Assembly: GCF_040712315.1 (NCBI RefSeq)
Contig: NC_134017.1
Location: 25,958,322-26,022,321 of the forward strand
Reading direction: 5' to 3'
Source: Castanea sativa
Taxonomy: Eukaryota > Streptophyta > Magnoliopsida > Fagales > Fagaceae
Length of the DNA stretch: 64,000 nucleotides
The notes below the pieces were generated by a model, which saw only the letters and a list, made by a program, of their open reading frames with translations, did no database searches and was not told the DNA's origin. This document shows positions 22,162 through 32,055 of the stretch, piece after piece; position 1 is the stretch's first letter, and every line of letters begins with the position of its first letter. Made by a program: the position numbers and the translations under genes.

Positions 22162-22640
22162 GGTAGAGGAGATCTCTTTGGTCATCATTTCAGTTTCAGA
22201 TTATCAAAGTAGAGGAGATCCCTTTAATCATCATTCCAAAGCTAGATCGAGGTAGAGGAGATCCCCTTGGTCGTCATTTCAGTTTCAGATTGTCAAAGTA
22301 GAGGAAATCCCTTTAATCATCATTCCAAAGCCAGATCGAGGTAGAGGAGATCCCCTTGATTGTCATTTCAGTTTCAGATTATCAAAGTAGAGGAGATCCC
22401 TTTGATCATCATCCCAAAGCAACATCAAAGTAGAGGAGATCCCCTTGGTCATCATTTTAGTTTTAGATTATCAAAGTAGAGGAGACACCTTTGATTGTCA
22501 TTCCAGCAACTTCAGATCAAAGTAGAGGAGATCCCTTTGATCGTCATTCCAGCAACTTCAGATCAAAGTAGAGAAGATCTCTTTGATCACCATTCCAACA
22601 ACTTCAGATCAAAGTAGAAGAAGACCTTTGATCGGCATCT
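22162..22640 (+). repeat. Tat 3' UTR minisatellite: 89 bp dimers grading into 46 bp monomers
   Basis: The phrase 'tcaaagtagaggagat' starts at 22204, 22293, 22382 and 22471 (three exact steps of 89 bp), then at 22517, 22563 and 22609 (three exact steps of 46 bp). The 89 bp unit is two related halves, one beginning 'tcaaagtagagg' and the other 'tcgaggtagagg'. The 46 bp monomers carry the inverted repeat gatcaaag...ctttgatc around 'tagaggagatcc'. Tandem arrays just upstream of the 3' LTR are a known trait of Tat/Ogre retrotransposons. The sequence straight after it (22640-22860) encodes a short stretch, QESCQLPAKSG, that I associate with the same family's 3' region. Confidence 0.85.
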
Positions 22641-22901
22641 CAAACAACTCCATTTTCAAGATTAGGATAAAAAAGTCCTTTGGTTACCCCAATTGCCAAG
22701 AATCATGTCAACTACCAGCTAAGTCCGGTATTTTCATTTTGTTGTCAAAAGATAAGACATTAGTTCTATGTTCCAAAGTTTTAGGTTTTAGGGCTAGGCA
22801 ATCTTTGAAAATTCAACCTCAATTAAATCATGGTTGCTAAAATCAGTGACTTTGATTTACATTGATATATGCTTTTCAAGCTCTATCAATGAGAGGCATT
22901 T

Positions 22902-25440
22902 TGTAGACACTTGATTTTGCACCCATGATTTAATAAAGGAGAATGACTCAAATGATCATTCATGTACAAAAGAAAATCATCATTCATGCATCATTCTGTT
23001 CTTGCATTTCATGCATCATTCTGTCTTTGCATTACATACATCATTTTGTCTTTGCATTACATGCATCATGTCATTCATTACATATCATGAAAATGATCTT
23101 GAGATTCTAATAGTTGCAAAGGTGTGTCTGGTTTTCGAATTGGACCATTGGATTAAAAGATATCGCACAATCAAGTTTGCACAGTCCATATGCATTGTGT
23201 TTAGGAAGAGTCAACCACACACGATTAATTTAAATTAATTCTGATTAGTCAAACAATTAAAATTGATTAAATGATTTTCTGATTGGTTGATAATTAGTGT
23301 TTAAAATAGAGATTCATGCATAGGAATAAAATGGATGATTGGATAACAATAAAATTGTGGATAATCTAAACTTTATCAGGATTTATTTTAAGGATTTTAT
23401 CAACAAGATAATGGGTCAAGATAATTGTTCTTAAAAAGCCTGAATTATCTAAAAAAGAGATAAAAAATCATAGACGGAGGATGAAAACGTGTCTAGGTAC
23501 AAGGATCGGCCAAAAAACCCTAGAAAGAGAGTCTAATTGGCATTGGAACACAAAAGTGTGTTCGAATTCCAAGGGCCAATTCGGCACTTTTGGAGTGCCG
23601 AACGGCACCTTGAAAGTGCCGAATTGCACTTGGATGGGCTTTGGCCCAACGGCCTTCGGGTGACAATAATGCACACCCTTTTTGACCTTTTCGCAAAAGG
23701 ATGCGTCCAGATTCAAACCCTAGCCGTCCATACCTATTTTTTAGGGATTTTTGACCTCTATAAATAGAGACTAAACCTTATAATTTAGCACCTTTTTTGC
23801 TACGCTCTGAGAGGCATACATTTTAGGCTCTCAAATCACCCATATTTTCTGATCTCTTCTTTGAGTGTTGCTGCCTAAATTAGGGTTTTTAGGTTTCAAA
23901 GAGAATTGAACAAATTCCTTTGAACCCTAAAACATCCTTTCAAGAACAAAGTGTGCTCATGCAAGAGGTTGTTCTCTAACCTTTTTGTTCTTATATTTCT
24001 CTAATCGTGATGCTCTCTTGTTTTTTCATATTCTGACTTGTTAATGTAGATTGTGAAAATATGATCTTGTTTTTATTATTACTATAATCTGTTTCTTAGT
24101 TTTAAAGATTTGCATGCAATTAACTTCTTTTTTTTTTTTTAAACAAAACAAATTTACATCTTTCTTGTAGTAGATTTGAATTTTCTTTAAAACAAAATGG
24201 ATCTACATCTTCCTTAGATGTAGATATGAATTTCTTTTCCCTTAAAATAAAAACATATTTTGTATCCTTTTAGATACAGATCTGATTACTTTAATGCATG
24301 CAGATTTTTGAAATAAAGAAAGAGATCATGAATTGTTGTTTGTTTGAATCATGTAGCATGGAATAATTTTATGAATGAGATCCTCTCCATAAAAAACATA
24401 TCTTTTTCAACTACAAAACACATATTTGATTTTTCTGTAATAAAAACCATTTTTTTATTATCATCAAAACAGATTTGATCTTTTACAAAACTCAAAACCA
24501 CTTTTTTTATCTCTTAAAAAACAGATCTGAATTTTCTCTTCAAAAACCATTTTTTTTTACACATACAAAAATAGATCTGATTTTTCAAAATCAATTTTTT
24601 TTCTTTTCTAATCATTAAAACAGATTTGAATTTCTAAACAAAAAGATACATTTATAAATAGTTTTATAGATTTTGTACACATACATAACATGCATAAAAT
24701 AGTACATTGGTCACAAAAATCTAGAAGACCAAACTCTATCTAGGTGGAATGGGTGCCTAACACCTTCTCATTTCGTAACTTAGCCCCTGGATTTAGATTT
24801 TTGGTTAAGTAGACTTAACTTTATCTTTATTTTTATTTTGAGTAGATTGTAACTAGGACAAAAAAGCAATGTATATTTGGTAGATTGTAACTAGGACCCA
24901 AACCCATGTAAAGTTCAAGTTTTCAAACTTGTATTTTTATTTATTCAATCAATGAATGAAACATTCAGTTATGAAAAATTGTATTTAGTTTTTCTTATTT
25001 TTTGTACATAAAAAAATAAGTGGTGACTCCATACCGCTTACTCAAAAAGAGAGGTGCCCTTAAAAACACTCCAAAATTCTCTCTTTTTTGAGAGGCAATT
25101 TTCCCGGTCTCTCACAATTTTTTTTGTTTGATTTGTTTCCTTTTATATTGTGATATGTTTCTAACACGTTATGTGTGTTATCTCTTTAAGTGCATAAGGT
25201 ATATTTAGGTTAAGGATTATGGCTCTCTTAATAAACTCTTTAATTAAATATAACCTAACAACACATAATGGAGGCTGGCCCACAAGTTGGGTGGTCTTGG
25301 GTACCTAACACTTTCCCAAGCTGTATCCAAACTCCAGACTCATAATCTGGTACATGGACCCATGTATGTAAGTGATTGGCCCAAAAGGCCCAATATGGTT
25401 CCTAGACTTAATCTAGGTGGTGACTCCATCAATTCACGGT
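22902..25440 (+). mobile_element. Tat/Ogre-like Ty3 3' LTR and adjoining leader-like sequence
   Basis: A purine-rich 'gagaggcatt' precedes TGTAGACACTTG at 22902, a typical polypurine tract and LTR start. A TATA box (TATAAATAG, 23759-23767) lies about 860 bp in. T-rich, poorly conserved repeats of 'aacagat(c/t)tgaattt' fill 24150-24660. One possible LTR end is 'cggtctctcaca' at 25116. The following 320 bp contain 'gggtggtcttgggtacctaa' and two 'ggtggcgactcca'-like motifs that I associate with the region downstream of such LTRs, so the right border is uncertain. No pol gene remains. A truncated copia element starts at about 25450. Confidence 0.6.
23577..23626. promoter_or_regulatory. perfect 14 bp inverted repeat in the LTR U3 region
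   Basis: CAATTCGGCACTTT (23577-23590) is the exact reverse complement of AAAGTGCCGAATTG (23613-23626). Nested inside is a second perfect palindrome, GTGCCG-AA-CGGCAC (23595-23608). The structure sits about 130 bp upstream of the TATA box and also presents AGTGCCGAA twice as a direct repeat, so it could be a binding site or form a hairpin in the transcript. Confidence 0.9.
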
Positions 25441-25856
25441 GGCGACTCCATTAGTCCACACCATGCATAAGACAAAGGGTATATTGGATTATGTATACTT
25501 TGATATTTGGGGACTGGTGAAAGTGGTCTCTAAAGGTAGAGCTCGGTATTTTATGAGTTTCATCGATGATTACTCTAGAATGGTTTGGGTTTACTTCAAG
25601 AACAAGTTCGAGGTATTTGCAAAGTTCAAGAAGTGGAAAACTATAATAGAAGGAAGATCAAGTGCCTAAGATCTGATAATGGCATGAGTACAAGGATGAG
25701 GAGTTCTTGAAGTTTTGTGAAGAGCATAGTATCAAGAGGCACTTTATAGTATGAAGAACTCCTCAATAGAATGGGATGGCTAAGAGACTTAACTAAACAA
25801 TCAATGAGATAGCCAGATGCATAAGACTGAATACTGGGCTTCCTAAAATCTTCTAG

Positions 25857-26594
25857 GCTAAAGTTAAGGTTGTCCATGGGTCAGTCCGGGTCGGGTTTGT
25901 GCCTAACCCGAAACCAACCCAATCACTTTGGGTTTTCCATGCCTAGACCGGCTGCCGACCGGTGAACGGAGTTAGTTCGGGTGGCCGAATTTTCATCGGG
26001 TATGGATCGGTCCTTGGTCGGTTTCAGGTTATGAGAAACTCTGCTAGATTTTGCCAAAAGCCATCAGATCTAGTGAGACCTAACCAGATCTTGGGCGAGA
26101 TCTCAGCGGATCTTAAAGAGATCAGGCCGAACTCGGTGAGATCTGGCCGAATCTCAATGAGATCTAGGCATATCTCGAAGAGATCAAGCCGAATCTCGAC
26201 GAGATCTGGCCGAATCTCGATGAGATCTTGGCATATCTCAAAGAGATCAGGCCGAATCTCAACAACATCTCGCCTAATCTCTTCGAGTTCAAGCCAAATC
26301 TCCTTAGATCGGACAGAAAATCAGCGCTATCTCGCATGATCTCTTTGAGTTCAGGCTGGATCTCCTCAGATCGGACTGAAAATTAGCGTTTTTTAGTTAG
26401 TATATGGTCGGGTCAGTTGAAAATCAGTTTCTCAGCCTCAAATCCGCCAACCGACCTGCCATTTTCGAGTTTAGAGGGTAGAGACCCGCCACCGACCCGT
26501 CACTGGCATCGAGTCAGCCGGTTCTCAGGTCGAAGCAGACGGTTTGGGCTGGTGGGTTGGGTTTCGGTTCTATTTGGACACCCTTAGCTGAAGT
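25857..26594. mobile_element. non-autonomous hAT-like element, 722 bp, 8 bp TSD, inside copia integrase
   Basis: The element is 25865-26586. It begins TAAGGTTGTCCAT and the reverse complement of its end begins TAAGGGTGTCCA, an almost perfect terminal inverted repeat. Flanking 8-mers 'gctaaagt' (25857-25864) and 'gctgaagt' (26587-26594) differ by one base. The host reading resumes exactly across it: ...LPKIF-(stop)-AKV before, AEVVNIACYIL after. No transposase is present. The interior is rich in 'gggtcgg' text and holds a 21 bp tandem repeat. Confidence 0.88.
26118..26290. repeat. 21 bp tandem repeat with dyad symmetry in the hAT-like element
   Basis: 'gagatc' recurs at 26118, 26138, 26159, 26180, 26201, 26222 and 26243, with steps of 20, 21, 21, 21, 21 and 21. 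A typical unit, 'gaatctcgacgagatctggcc', contains ATCTCG-AC-GAGAT, so each unit can fold on itself. Because 21 is a multiple of three, the array reads through as a heptapeptide repeat (SGRISMR-like) in a 125-codon frame, which I take to be incidental. Confidence 0.9.
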
Positions 26595-28766
26595 AGTGAA
26601 CATAGCTTGTTACATTCTTAACCGATCACCTAAGGCTGCAATTGATGGGAAAGTTGTTGTTGAAGCGGTATGGACAAGGAAAGAAGTTGATTACTCATTT
26701 ACGAGGATATTCGAGTGTCTAGCCTATGTTCATATTCCCATTGAAGAAAGGTCAAAGCTTGATTTAAAATCCAAGAAGTGTATTTTTCTCGGGTTCGAGA
26801 GAAGAGTAAAAGGGTACAAGCTTTGGGATCTAGTGGCACAAAAGGTGGTGGTTAGCAAGGATGTGGTGTTTGATGAGAGTTCCATGATAAAATATTTTAG
26901 AAAGGAAGAGGAGTCTCAAGAAAATGGAAGTAGTAGTGACAACAACAGATCATTGGTGCATGCGGAGCTAGATGAAGTGGAATCTCAGCTAGAGAAAGAA
27001 CCTCACAATAGTGATCAAGAAGATCACAACATGATATCAGAACAGCCTAAATGCAATTTAAGACCACCGGTTAGGTATGGTTTCAAGGATCTTGCTTCTT
27101 ATTGCTTATTAATCAGTAGTGAAGATCTTTCCACTTTTCAAGAAGTAATTGATAGCTTAAGGGACAAGTGGATGGAAGCTATGGTGGAGGAGATGGAGTC
27201 CTTGAATAAGAACAAGACTTGGGAGTTGTCAGAACTTCTAAAGGGAAAGAAACCAATAGGTTGCAAGTGGGTGTTCAAAAAGAAGGAAGCAGTATCAGAA
27301 AAGGAAGGAGAATGATTCAAAGCAAGATTGGTAGCAAAGGGATATTCACAAAGACATGGGTTTGACTATGATGAGGTTTTCTCACTTGTGGCCAGGCATA
27401 CTTCTATCAAGGTAGTGTTGGACTTGGTAGCACATCAAGATCTGGAATTGGAACAACTGGATGTGAAGACGGCATTCCTTCATAAGAATTTGGAGGAAGA
27501 AATCTTTATGGAACAACCAGAGGGGTTCAAACAACTGGTACAGAGAATCATGTCTGCAGATTGAAAAAGTCACTCTATGGGCTTAAACAATCTTCCAGAC
27601 AATGATATAAGAGGTTTGATTCCTATATGATTTAGATTGGTTACACCTGTTGTGAATGTGATTGCTACACATATGTTAAGATGCTTGATGATGGTTCTTA
27701 TATTTTCTTGTTACTATATGTTGATGATATGTTAATTGCTGCTAAGAGCATGTGTGAGGTTGATAGGGTAAAAGTTTTGTTGCGTAAAGAGTTTAACATG
27801 AAAGACTTGGGTACTGCTAAGAAAATTTTGGGTATGGAGATTCACAGGGATAAGGGATCAAGAAACCTGTGGTTATCTCAGAAGAACTATATCAAAAAAG
27901 TTCTTAAAAATTCAACATGCAAGATGCTAAGCTCGTACGCATCCCATTGGAAAATCACTTCAAATTATCTGGTAGTCAGTACTCGAAGAATGAAAAAGAA
28001 ATAGAAGACATGTCAAAGGTTCCATATGCAAGTGCAGTTGGGTGTTTAATGTACGCGATGGTTTGCTCCAGGCCGGATTTGGCTCATTTAGTGAGTACTG
28101 TCAGTAAGTACATGGCAAACCCAGGTAGAGAACATTGAAATGTAGTAAACTGGATATTCAAATACCTGAATGGAACCACAGGATATGGGATCTTGTTTGC
28201 GAGGCAACATAGGGATAATTTAGTGATATGATACGTGGATGCAGACTATGCAGGCAATATAGATGACAAAAGGTCTACAACAAGTTATGTGTTCACACTG
28301 TTAGGAGGGCCTATTTGTTGGAGATCCATACTATAATCCCCATTAGCCATGTCTACTACAGAAGTTGAGTACATGGCGGTAGCTAAAGCTGCAAAGGAAG
28401 CACCGTGGTTGAAGGGGCTCGTCAGAGAGCTTGGTTTGAACCAAGGAGGAGTTCAGTTGCATTGTGACAGTCAAAGTGCCATTACTTGGCAAAGCATCGG
28501 GTTTATCTTGCTAGGACAAAGCATATTGATGTAAGATTATATAAGATAAGGGAGTTGACTGCTACAGGAGAGATTTTCCTTGAGAAGATTGACACTTTAA
28601 AGAATGCAGCTGACCTGTTGACGAAGCCGATACCTACAAACAAGTTCAAGCACTACTTGGACTTAATTGGTTTTTATGGCTTGTGATAGCCCATAAGAGC
28701 TAAGGTGGAGCCAATCAAAGAGTTTCGTTTGTGAAGCTTGATACAATTCAAGTCAAAGTGGAGATT

Positions 28767-29437
28767 TGTTGAAATGGCTTGAATTATAATGTCGGTGGAT
28801 TGACATTACAAGCAAGCATTAAATGCTATATTGCATGAATCATCAAAAGGCAAGGAACAATATCTGACATACAATCTTGGCAATGAATGCTTGCATGCCT
28901 ATGTTAGAAAGTGTGGCTTGATCAACAAAGCTAAAGATTTGCAATTCAGCAAATAAGAATGCGTGAAGAAATTCTACGCTCTTGCATTAAATGTTGCATG
29001 GATTCTTGGCCACTATTGTTGACTTCCTTGACAATAGAATTCATGCATGTGCTGAAACTATTTGTATTTCGGTTGAACATCTAGCTATAATAGATAGTGA
29101 GTTTGAGAGAAGATGCAAAAGAGAATTCCGAGGAGAGATGGCAAAAAGCTTCTTCTGTGTGTGCACTAGAGATTGGAAGCTAAAGTGTCCTGCAACTTTT
29201 GTCTAGGTGTTTTCTATTTATTTGTGAGGGAATCAAGAGTGTATTTGGGATTTGGGTTTGTGTGGGAGTGTCTTCAAGCTATTGTTGTAATCTCCAAAAT
29301 TATAATGAAATATTATTATGTCTCCTCTAGTGGACGTAGGCATATTGCCAAACCACATAAATTTTTTGTGTCATATTTTCTACTCTTTCTCGTCTTTAAC
29401 CTTGTGTAAATAGATTATTTCATGATTTTTCACAACA
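28767..29437 (+). repeat. copia 3' LTR, 671 bp
   Basis: The LTR starts TGTTGAAATGG and ends TTTTTCACAACA, with TGTTG/CAACA as inverted terminal bases. Near 29330 it has 'gtggacgtaggcat...aaccacataaattttttgtgt', a phrase common in plant copia LTR R-U5 regions. No partner 5' LTR exists in the window. Confidence 0.85.
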
Positions 29438-29945
29438 AATTTCAATATTTATCTCAACCTCAATGGCTACAAAGACACCAAAACACAATCAGACCAAAAT
29501 ACAAAACACAATCGAATCATAGAATACAATATTTCTCATAAAACTAATGAAATCATAACAATTTTTTTTTTAATTTTTTTTTAAATTTTTAAAATCTGAC
29601 CCATTTGGGCTGCATGTCGTTGGCAAGAGGATGAGGACAAGTGGTGGAGGACGAAGACTATTTCTCTCTCCCTTGGTGGAGCATAGTGGTGATTTCCCAC
29701 TCTGTAATGAGAAGATGAATGACATGTTTTGGTGTTTTTAGTCAAAGTAAAAGAGAGATATCCAAAGATAGAGGTAGAAGATGAGCCGAAGAAGTAGAAA
29801 ATTAAAAACAAAAATGAAGATAAAGATGAGAAGTGGGGATACATGTGTGGAGGAGAAAAAACAAGAGAAAAAAGAAAAGAAAAAGGAAAGGAAAGAAGAG
29901 ACGTACAGATGGGAAAAAAAAAATGAAAAGAGAATAAAAATTAAA
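29438..29945. other. intergenic sequence right of the copia LTR
   Basis: No gene is supported. Overlapping opposite-strand open frames (29581-29844 minus, 29781-29990 plus) are low-complexity (Lys/Arg/Glu-rich on one strand) and not family-like. Confidence 0.4.
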
Positions 29946-31156
29946 ATTGAGAAATGCTACCACGATATTTTCACAATTCTTTCACAGTAAATCTCAAGTA
30001 GCGGGTGTTAGAGCATTCACAACAAGCAAGGACGGAGCTTGGACTTGGAGTTAGGGGGCGGCTCTATTGCTTGCAATGTGTGGCGGCTTCGACCTTTAAC
30101 TCTACTGCTTAACTACTAAGGATTTTTGTTTAAAACTTTTTAAAGGGCTAGATTGATTGTTTTTGGTAAAATAAGTTGATTGGGTTTAATTTTTTTTAGC
30201 TTTATTATTAGTAATTTTTGTTGTTGGGCTAATTTTATTGGGCTTGTATATTTTGTTTTAGATTTAATCAATTAATTTTTTATGGCCTGTAAAAGGTCGA
30301 AAATGCTAATAGTGCAAAATTTTTACAAATTGCTAATGTGGTGAGTGGTTATTGGTAAGTAAAAAGTGATGCAAATGTGCAAACCAATAAGAATTTGCTA
30401 CCTCTATAGTTTGTAAAAATATTATAGAAAAGTTTGTGACTATAACATTATTCTTAAAAGAATTGATGGCATTATCAAGGGTGGCAATATGTAATTTTAT
30501 TGAATAAAATTGCTAAAAAAATATAGTTTTTAGCAACTCAAAACACTAATTTATCTATTTTAACACCCCACTTTATAATAAACCAAATATCAAAAGTTTT
30601 ATTTTAGCATTCAACACATTAAACTAATATAAACAACACAATAAAATAATATATCCAACTCAATATCCAAAATATTTTAAAATGAAGAGGAGAGAGAGTG
30701 ACATAAGATATATATATTTATTTATTTATTTATTTATATAACTTTGGAGCTAGAGTAAAGTGTCAAAGATGACTCTTCACTGTAGCTTGGTTACTAAGAG
30801 CCTGTTTGGTAGGCTATATTAGATACACTTTTGAGCATTTTAAATACACTTACACACATTTTCATATATTTTCACCCACACGTATATCAAAAACACCCAA
30901 ACAACATTACTTAAACTCATCTACCAAACACCCCCTAAATTTTTTAGATTTAGCGCCATTGATGTGGCTTGATTTTTGTGTTTTGGTTGCTAAAATAACT
31001 TTTAAGTCATTTTAGCATCTTCAATGTGAGTGCTCTTACTGGCTATTACCGTTGATAAAAAAATAATTTTAGTGGTATGTTTAAGTTAGAACCAATAACA
31101 ACTTACCACATAGAATTTTTTGTGAAATGTTGTGAACATAACATTTCTCATTAATA
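29946..31156. mobile_element. region bounded by inverted arms, with a nested MITE
   Basis: 'attgagaaatgctaccacga' and 'attttcacaattctttcaca' at 29946-29987 correspond to the reverse complement of 31108-31156 ('attaatgagaaatgttatgt', 'tcacaacatttcacaaaa'). The interior, about 1.1 kb, contains further short-insertion text (30300-30450 has its own imperfect dyad) and the 138 bp MITE at 30798-30935. This may be one older transposon enlarged by later insertions. Boundaries are approximate and no TSD was found. Confidence 0.4.
30795..30938. mobile_element. Tourist-like MITE, 138 bp, TAA TSD
   Basis: The element 30798-30935 starts GAGCCTGTTTGGTAG; the reverse complement of its end is GGGGGTGTTTGGTAG. 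It is flanked by TAA at 30795-30797 and 30936-30938, the target preferred by PIF/Harbinger elements. A relative with similar ends and interior ('acaacatta', 'tcaccca/ctcacata') lies at 51736-51870. Confidence 0.75.
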
Positions 31157-31558
31157 TTAGATAATCCTACAATTCACTCTATTGTTGCCACAATTGCTTC
31201 ACGAGATTTGTTAAAAAAATATCACCCAAAAATTTAAATATTAAAGAAAGAATGAAGAAATAATATTTAAATGGAATAAAGAAAATATAGAAAGTCTGTT
31301 GGAAAGTGTATTTGAAAAATTAGGTAATCAAAAGGAAAAATGAATTGTCTACTCTGCAAACAGCATAAAAATTTGGAAAGGCTACTAGAGATACTTCTGC
31401 TATGCACTTCTCCATTTCATCAACCCCACTCTTATCCTATGATTCACATCTTCTTCAATCTTTCAATCTGTATAAATTATTGATCTAAAATATTAAAAGC
31501 ACTTACTTTTTGTTACATCTTAACAAGAAAGTCTCACAACCCCATCATTTTTGTTTTA

Positions 31559-31690
31559 GTCCTTAGATTCTAAAGTATATTTGTTTAGTCCTATTTAACT
31601 TAGAGCGTTTAGAATTTTAGTCCTTAGATTCTAAATTATATTTGTTTAGCCCTATTTAGCCTGTAGAGTTTAGATTCTAAAGTATCTTTT
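31559..31690. repeat. 61 bp tandem repeat, ~2 copies
   Basis: 'ccttagattctaaa' occurs at 31561 and 31622 (61 bp apart). The following 'tatatttgtttag(t/c)cctattta' is also repeated, and a third partial 'tttagattctaaagtat' begins near 31668. Confidence 0.8.
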
Positions 31691-31813
31691 CAAATTTCTA
31701 AATTGATATTAACTACACGTCTAGTTTCATCTACTAAAATTATATTTTTTGCAAAAGGCATACACAAGGGACTCGATCTTGAATAGTTGTAGTCAACTTT
31801 TCCATCACTAGTG

Positions 31814-32055
31814 TAAGGGTGTTTGGATACTCGCTTATTTTATTGAAAACTGAAAATACTGTAGTAAAATAATTTTTAAATGTATAAATAGTGTTATAAG
31901 ACCTATTTGTAATGAGAGTTTTGCTTGAAAAAATAGATTTGTGGATCCATATACACCCACTGGACAAGCTACAGAACGTGCTTCTCAATAAAAAAAAAAA
32001 AAAAAAAAGCGCAGACGCAGGATAGTGCTTTTCAGCACTATCCAAACCACACTTA
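31814..32055. mobile_element. MITE-like element with TAAGGGTGTTTGGATA ends
   Basis: The left end 'taagggtgtttggata' pairs with the right end 'tatccaaaccacactta'. A perfect 8 bp hairpin, GATAGTGC-TTTTCA-GCACTATC (32021-32042), lies close to the right end, after an A run of about 20. There is no coding sequence. I found no convincing 8 bp duplication. Confidence 0.55.

Larger units (their letters stand above)
20201..22169. mobile_element. hAT-like element, 1953 bp, with perfect 8 bp TSD
   Basis: The element spans 20209-22161. It starts TAGGCCTGTTCA, and the reverse complement of its end is TAGGGGTGTACACA, so 9 of the first 12 bases of the terminal repeats agree in hAT style. It is flanked by a perfect 8 bp duplication, 'ggtagagg' (20201-20208 and 22162-22169), the size hAT transposases make. 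Removing the element rejoins one minisatellite unit. Inside are a GC-rich left arm with 'cgaaccgaaccgaacc', a (TA)n tract (20413-20449), three copies of a 'cacttgcgttttttgaaaaa' phrase (about 20728, 20803 and 20865) and a 115 bp tandem repeat. No transposase frame was recognised, so it is probably non-autonomous. Confidence 0.85.
25455..28685 (+). pseudogene. copia pol: integrase, RT, RNase H, broken
   Basis: Visible pieces in order: integrase core (KTKGILDYV...SFIDDYSRMVWVYF, 25460-25620, then RSDN-like text near 25670-25800); integrase end after the insertion (VVNIACYILNRSPKAA from 26595, then SKKCIFLGFERRVKGYKLWD); RT fingers (KWMEAMVEEMESLNKNKTWE, 27170; ARLVAKGYSQRHGFDYDEVF, 27325); RT palm (FLLLYVDDMLIAAK, about 27710-27750); and RNase H (STTEVEYMAVAKAAKEAPWL, 28350; ARTKHIDVRLYKIRELTATG, 28505). 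Stops or frameshifts occur near 25855, 27315, 27560, 27605, 28000, 28138, 28230 and 28335. It resembles TNT1-94-type polyproteins and is not functional. Confidence 0.92.
25448..29437 (+). mobile_element. 5'-truncated Ty1/copia element (TNT1-94-like) with 3' LTR
   Basis: Integrase, reverse transcriptase and RNase H remnants on the plus strand run from about 25455 to 28690. They are followed by a purine-rich 'aaagtggagatt' and a 671 bp LTR (28767-29437) that begins TGTTG and ends CAACA. The 5' LTR, gag, protease and start of integrase are missing; the left break abuts the Tat-like element. A 722 bp hAT-like element interrupts the integrase. Confidence 0.9.

Noticed and set aside
23468..23767. 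Overlapping open frames on both strands
   Set aside because: They lie in the LTR U3 region around the GTGCCGAA palindromes; the dyad symmetry keeps both strands open.
25962..26339. 125-codon open frame with Ser/Arg/Ile heptads
   Set aside because: It is the 21 bp tandem repeat of a non-coding hAT-like element read in an open frame.
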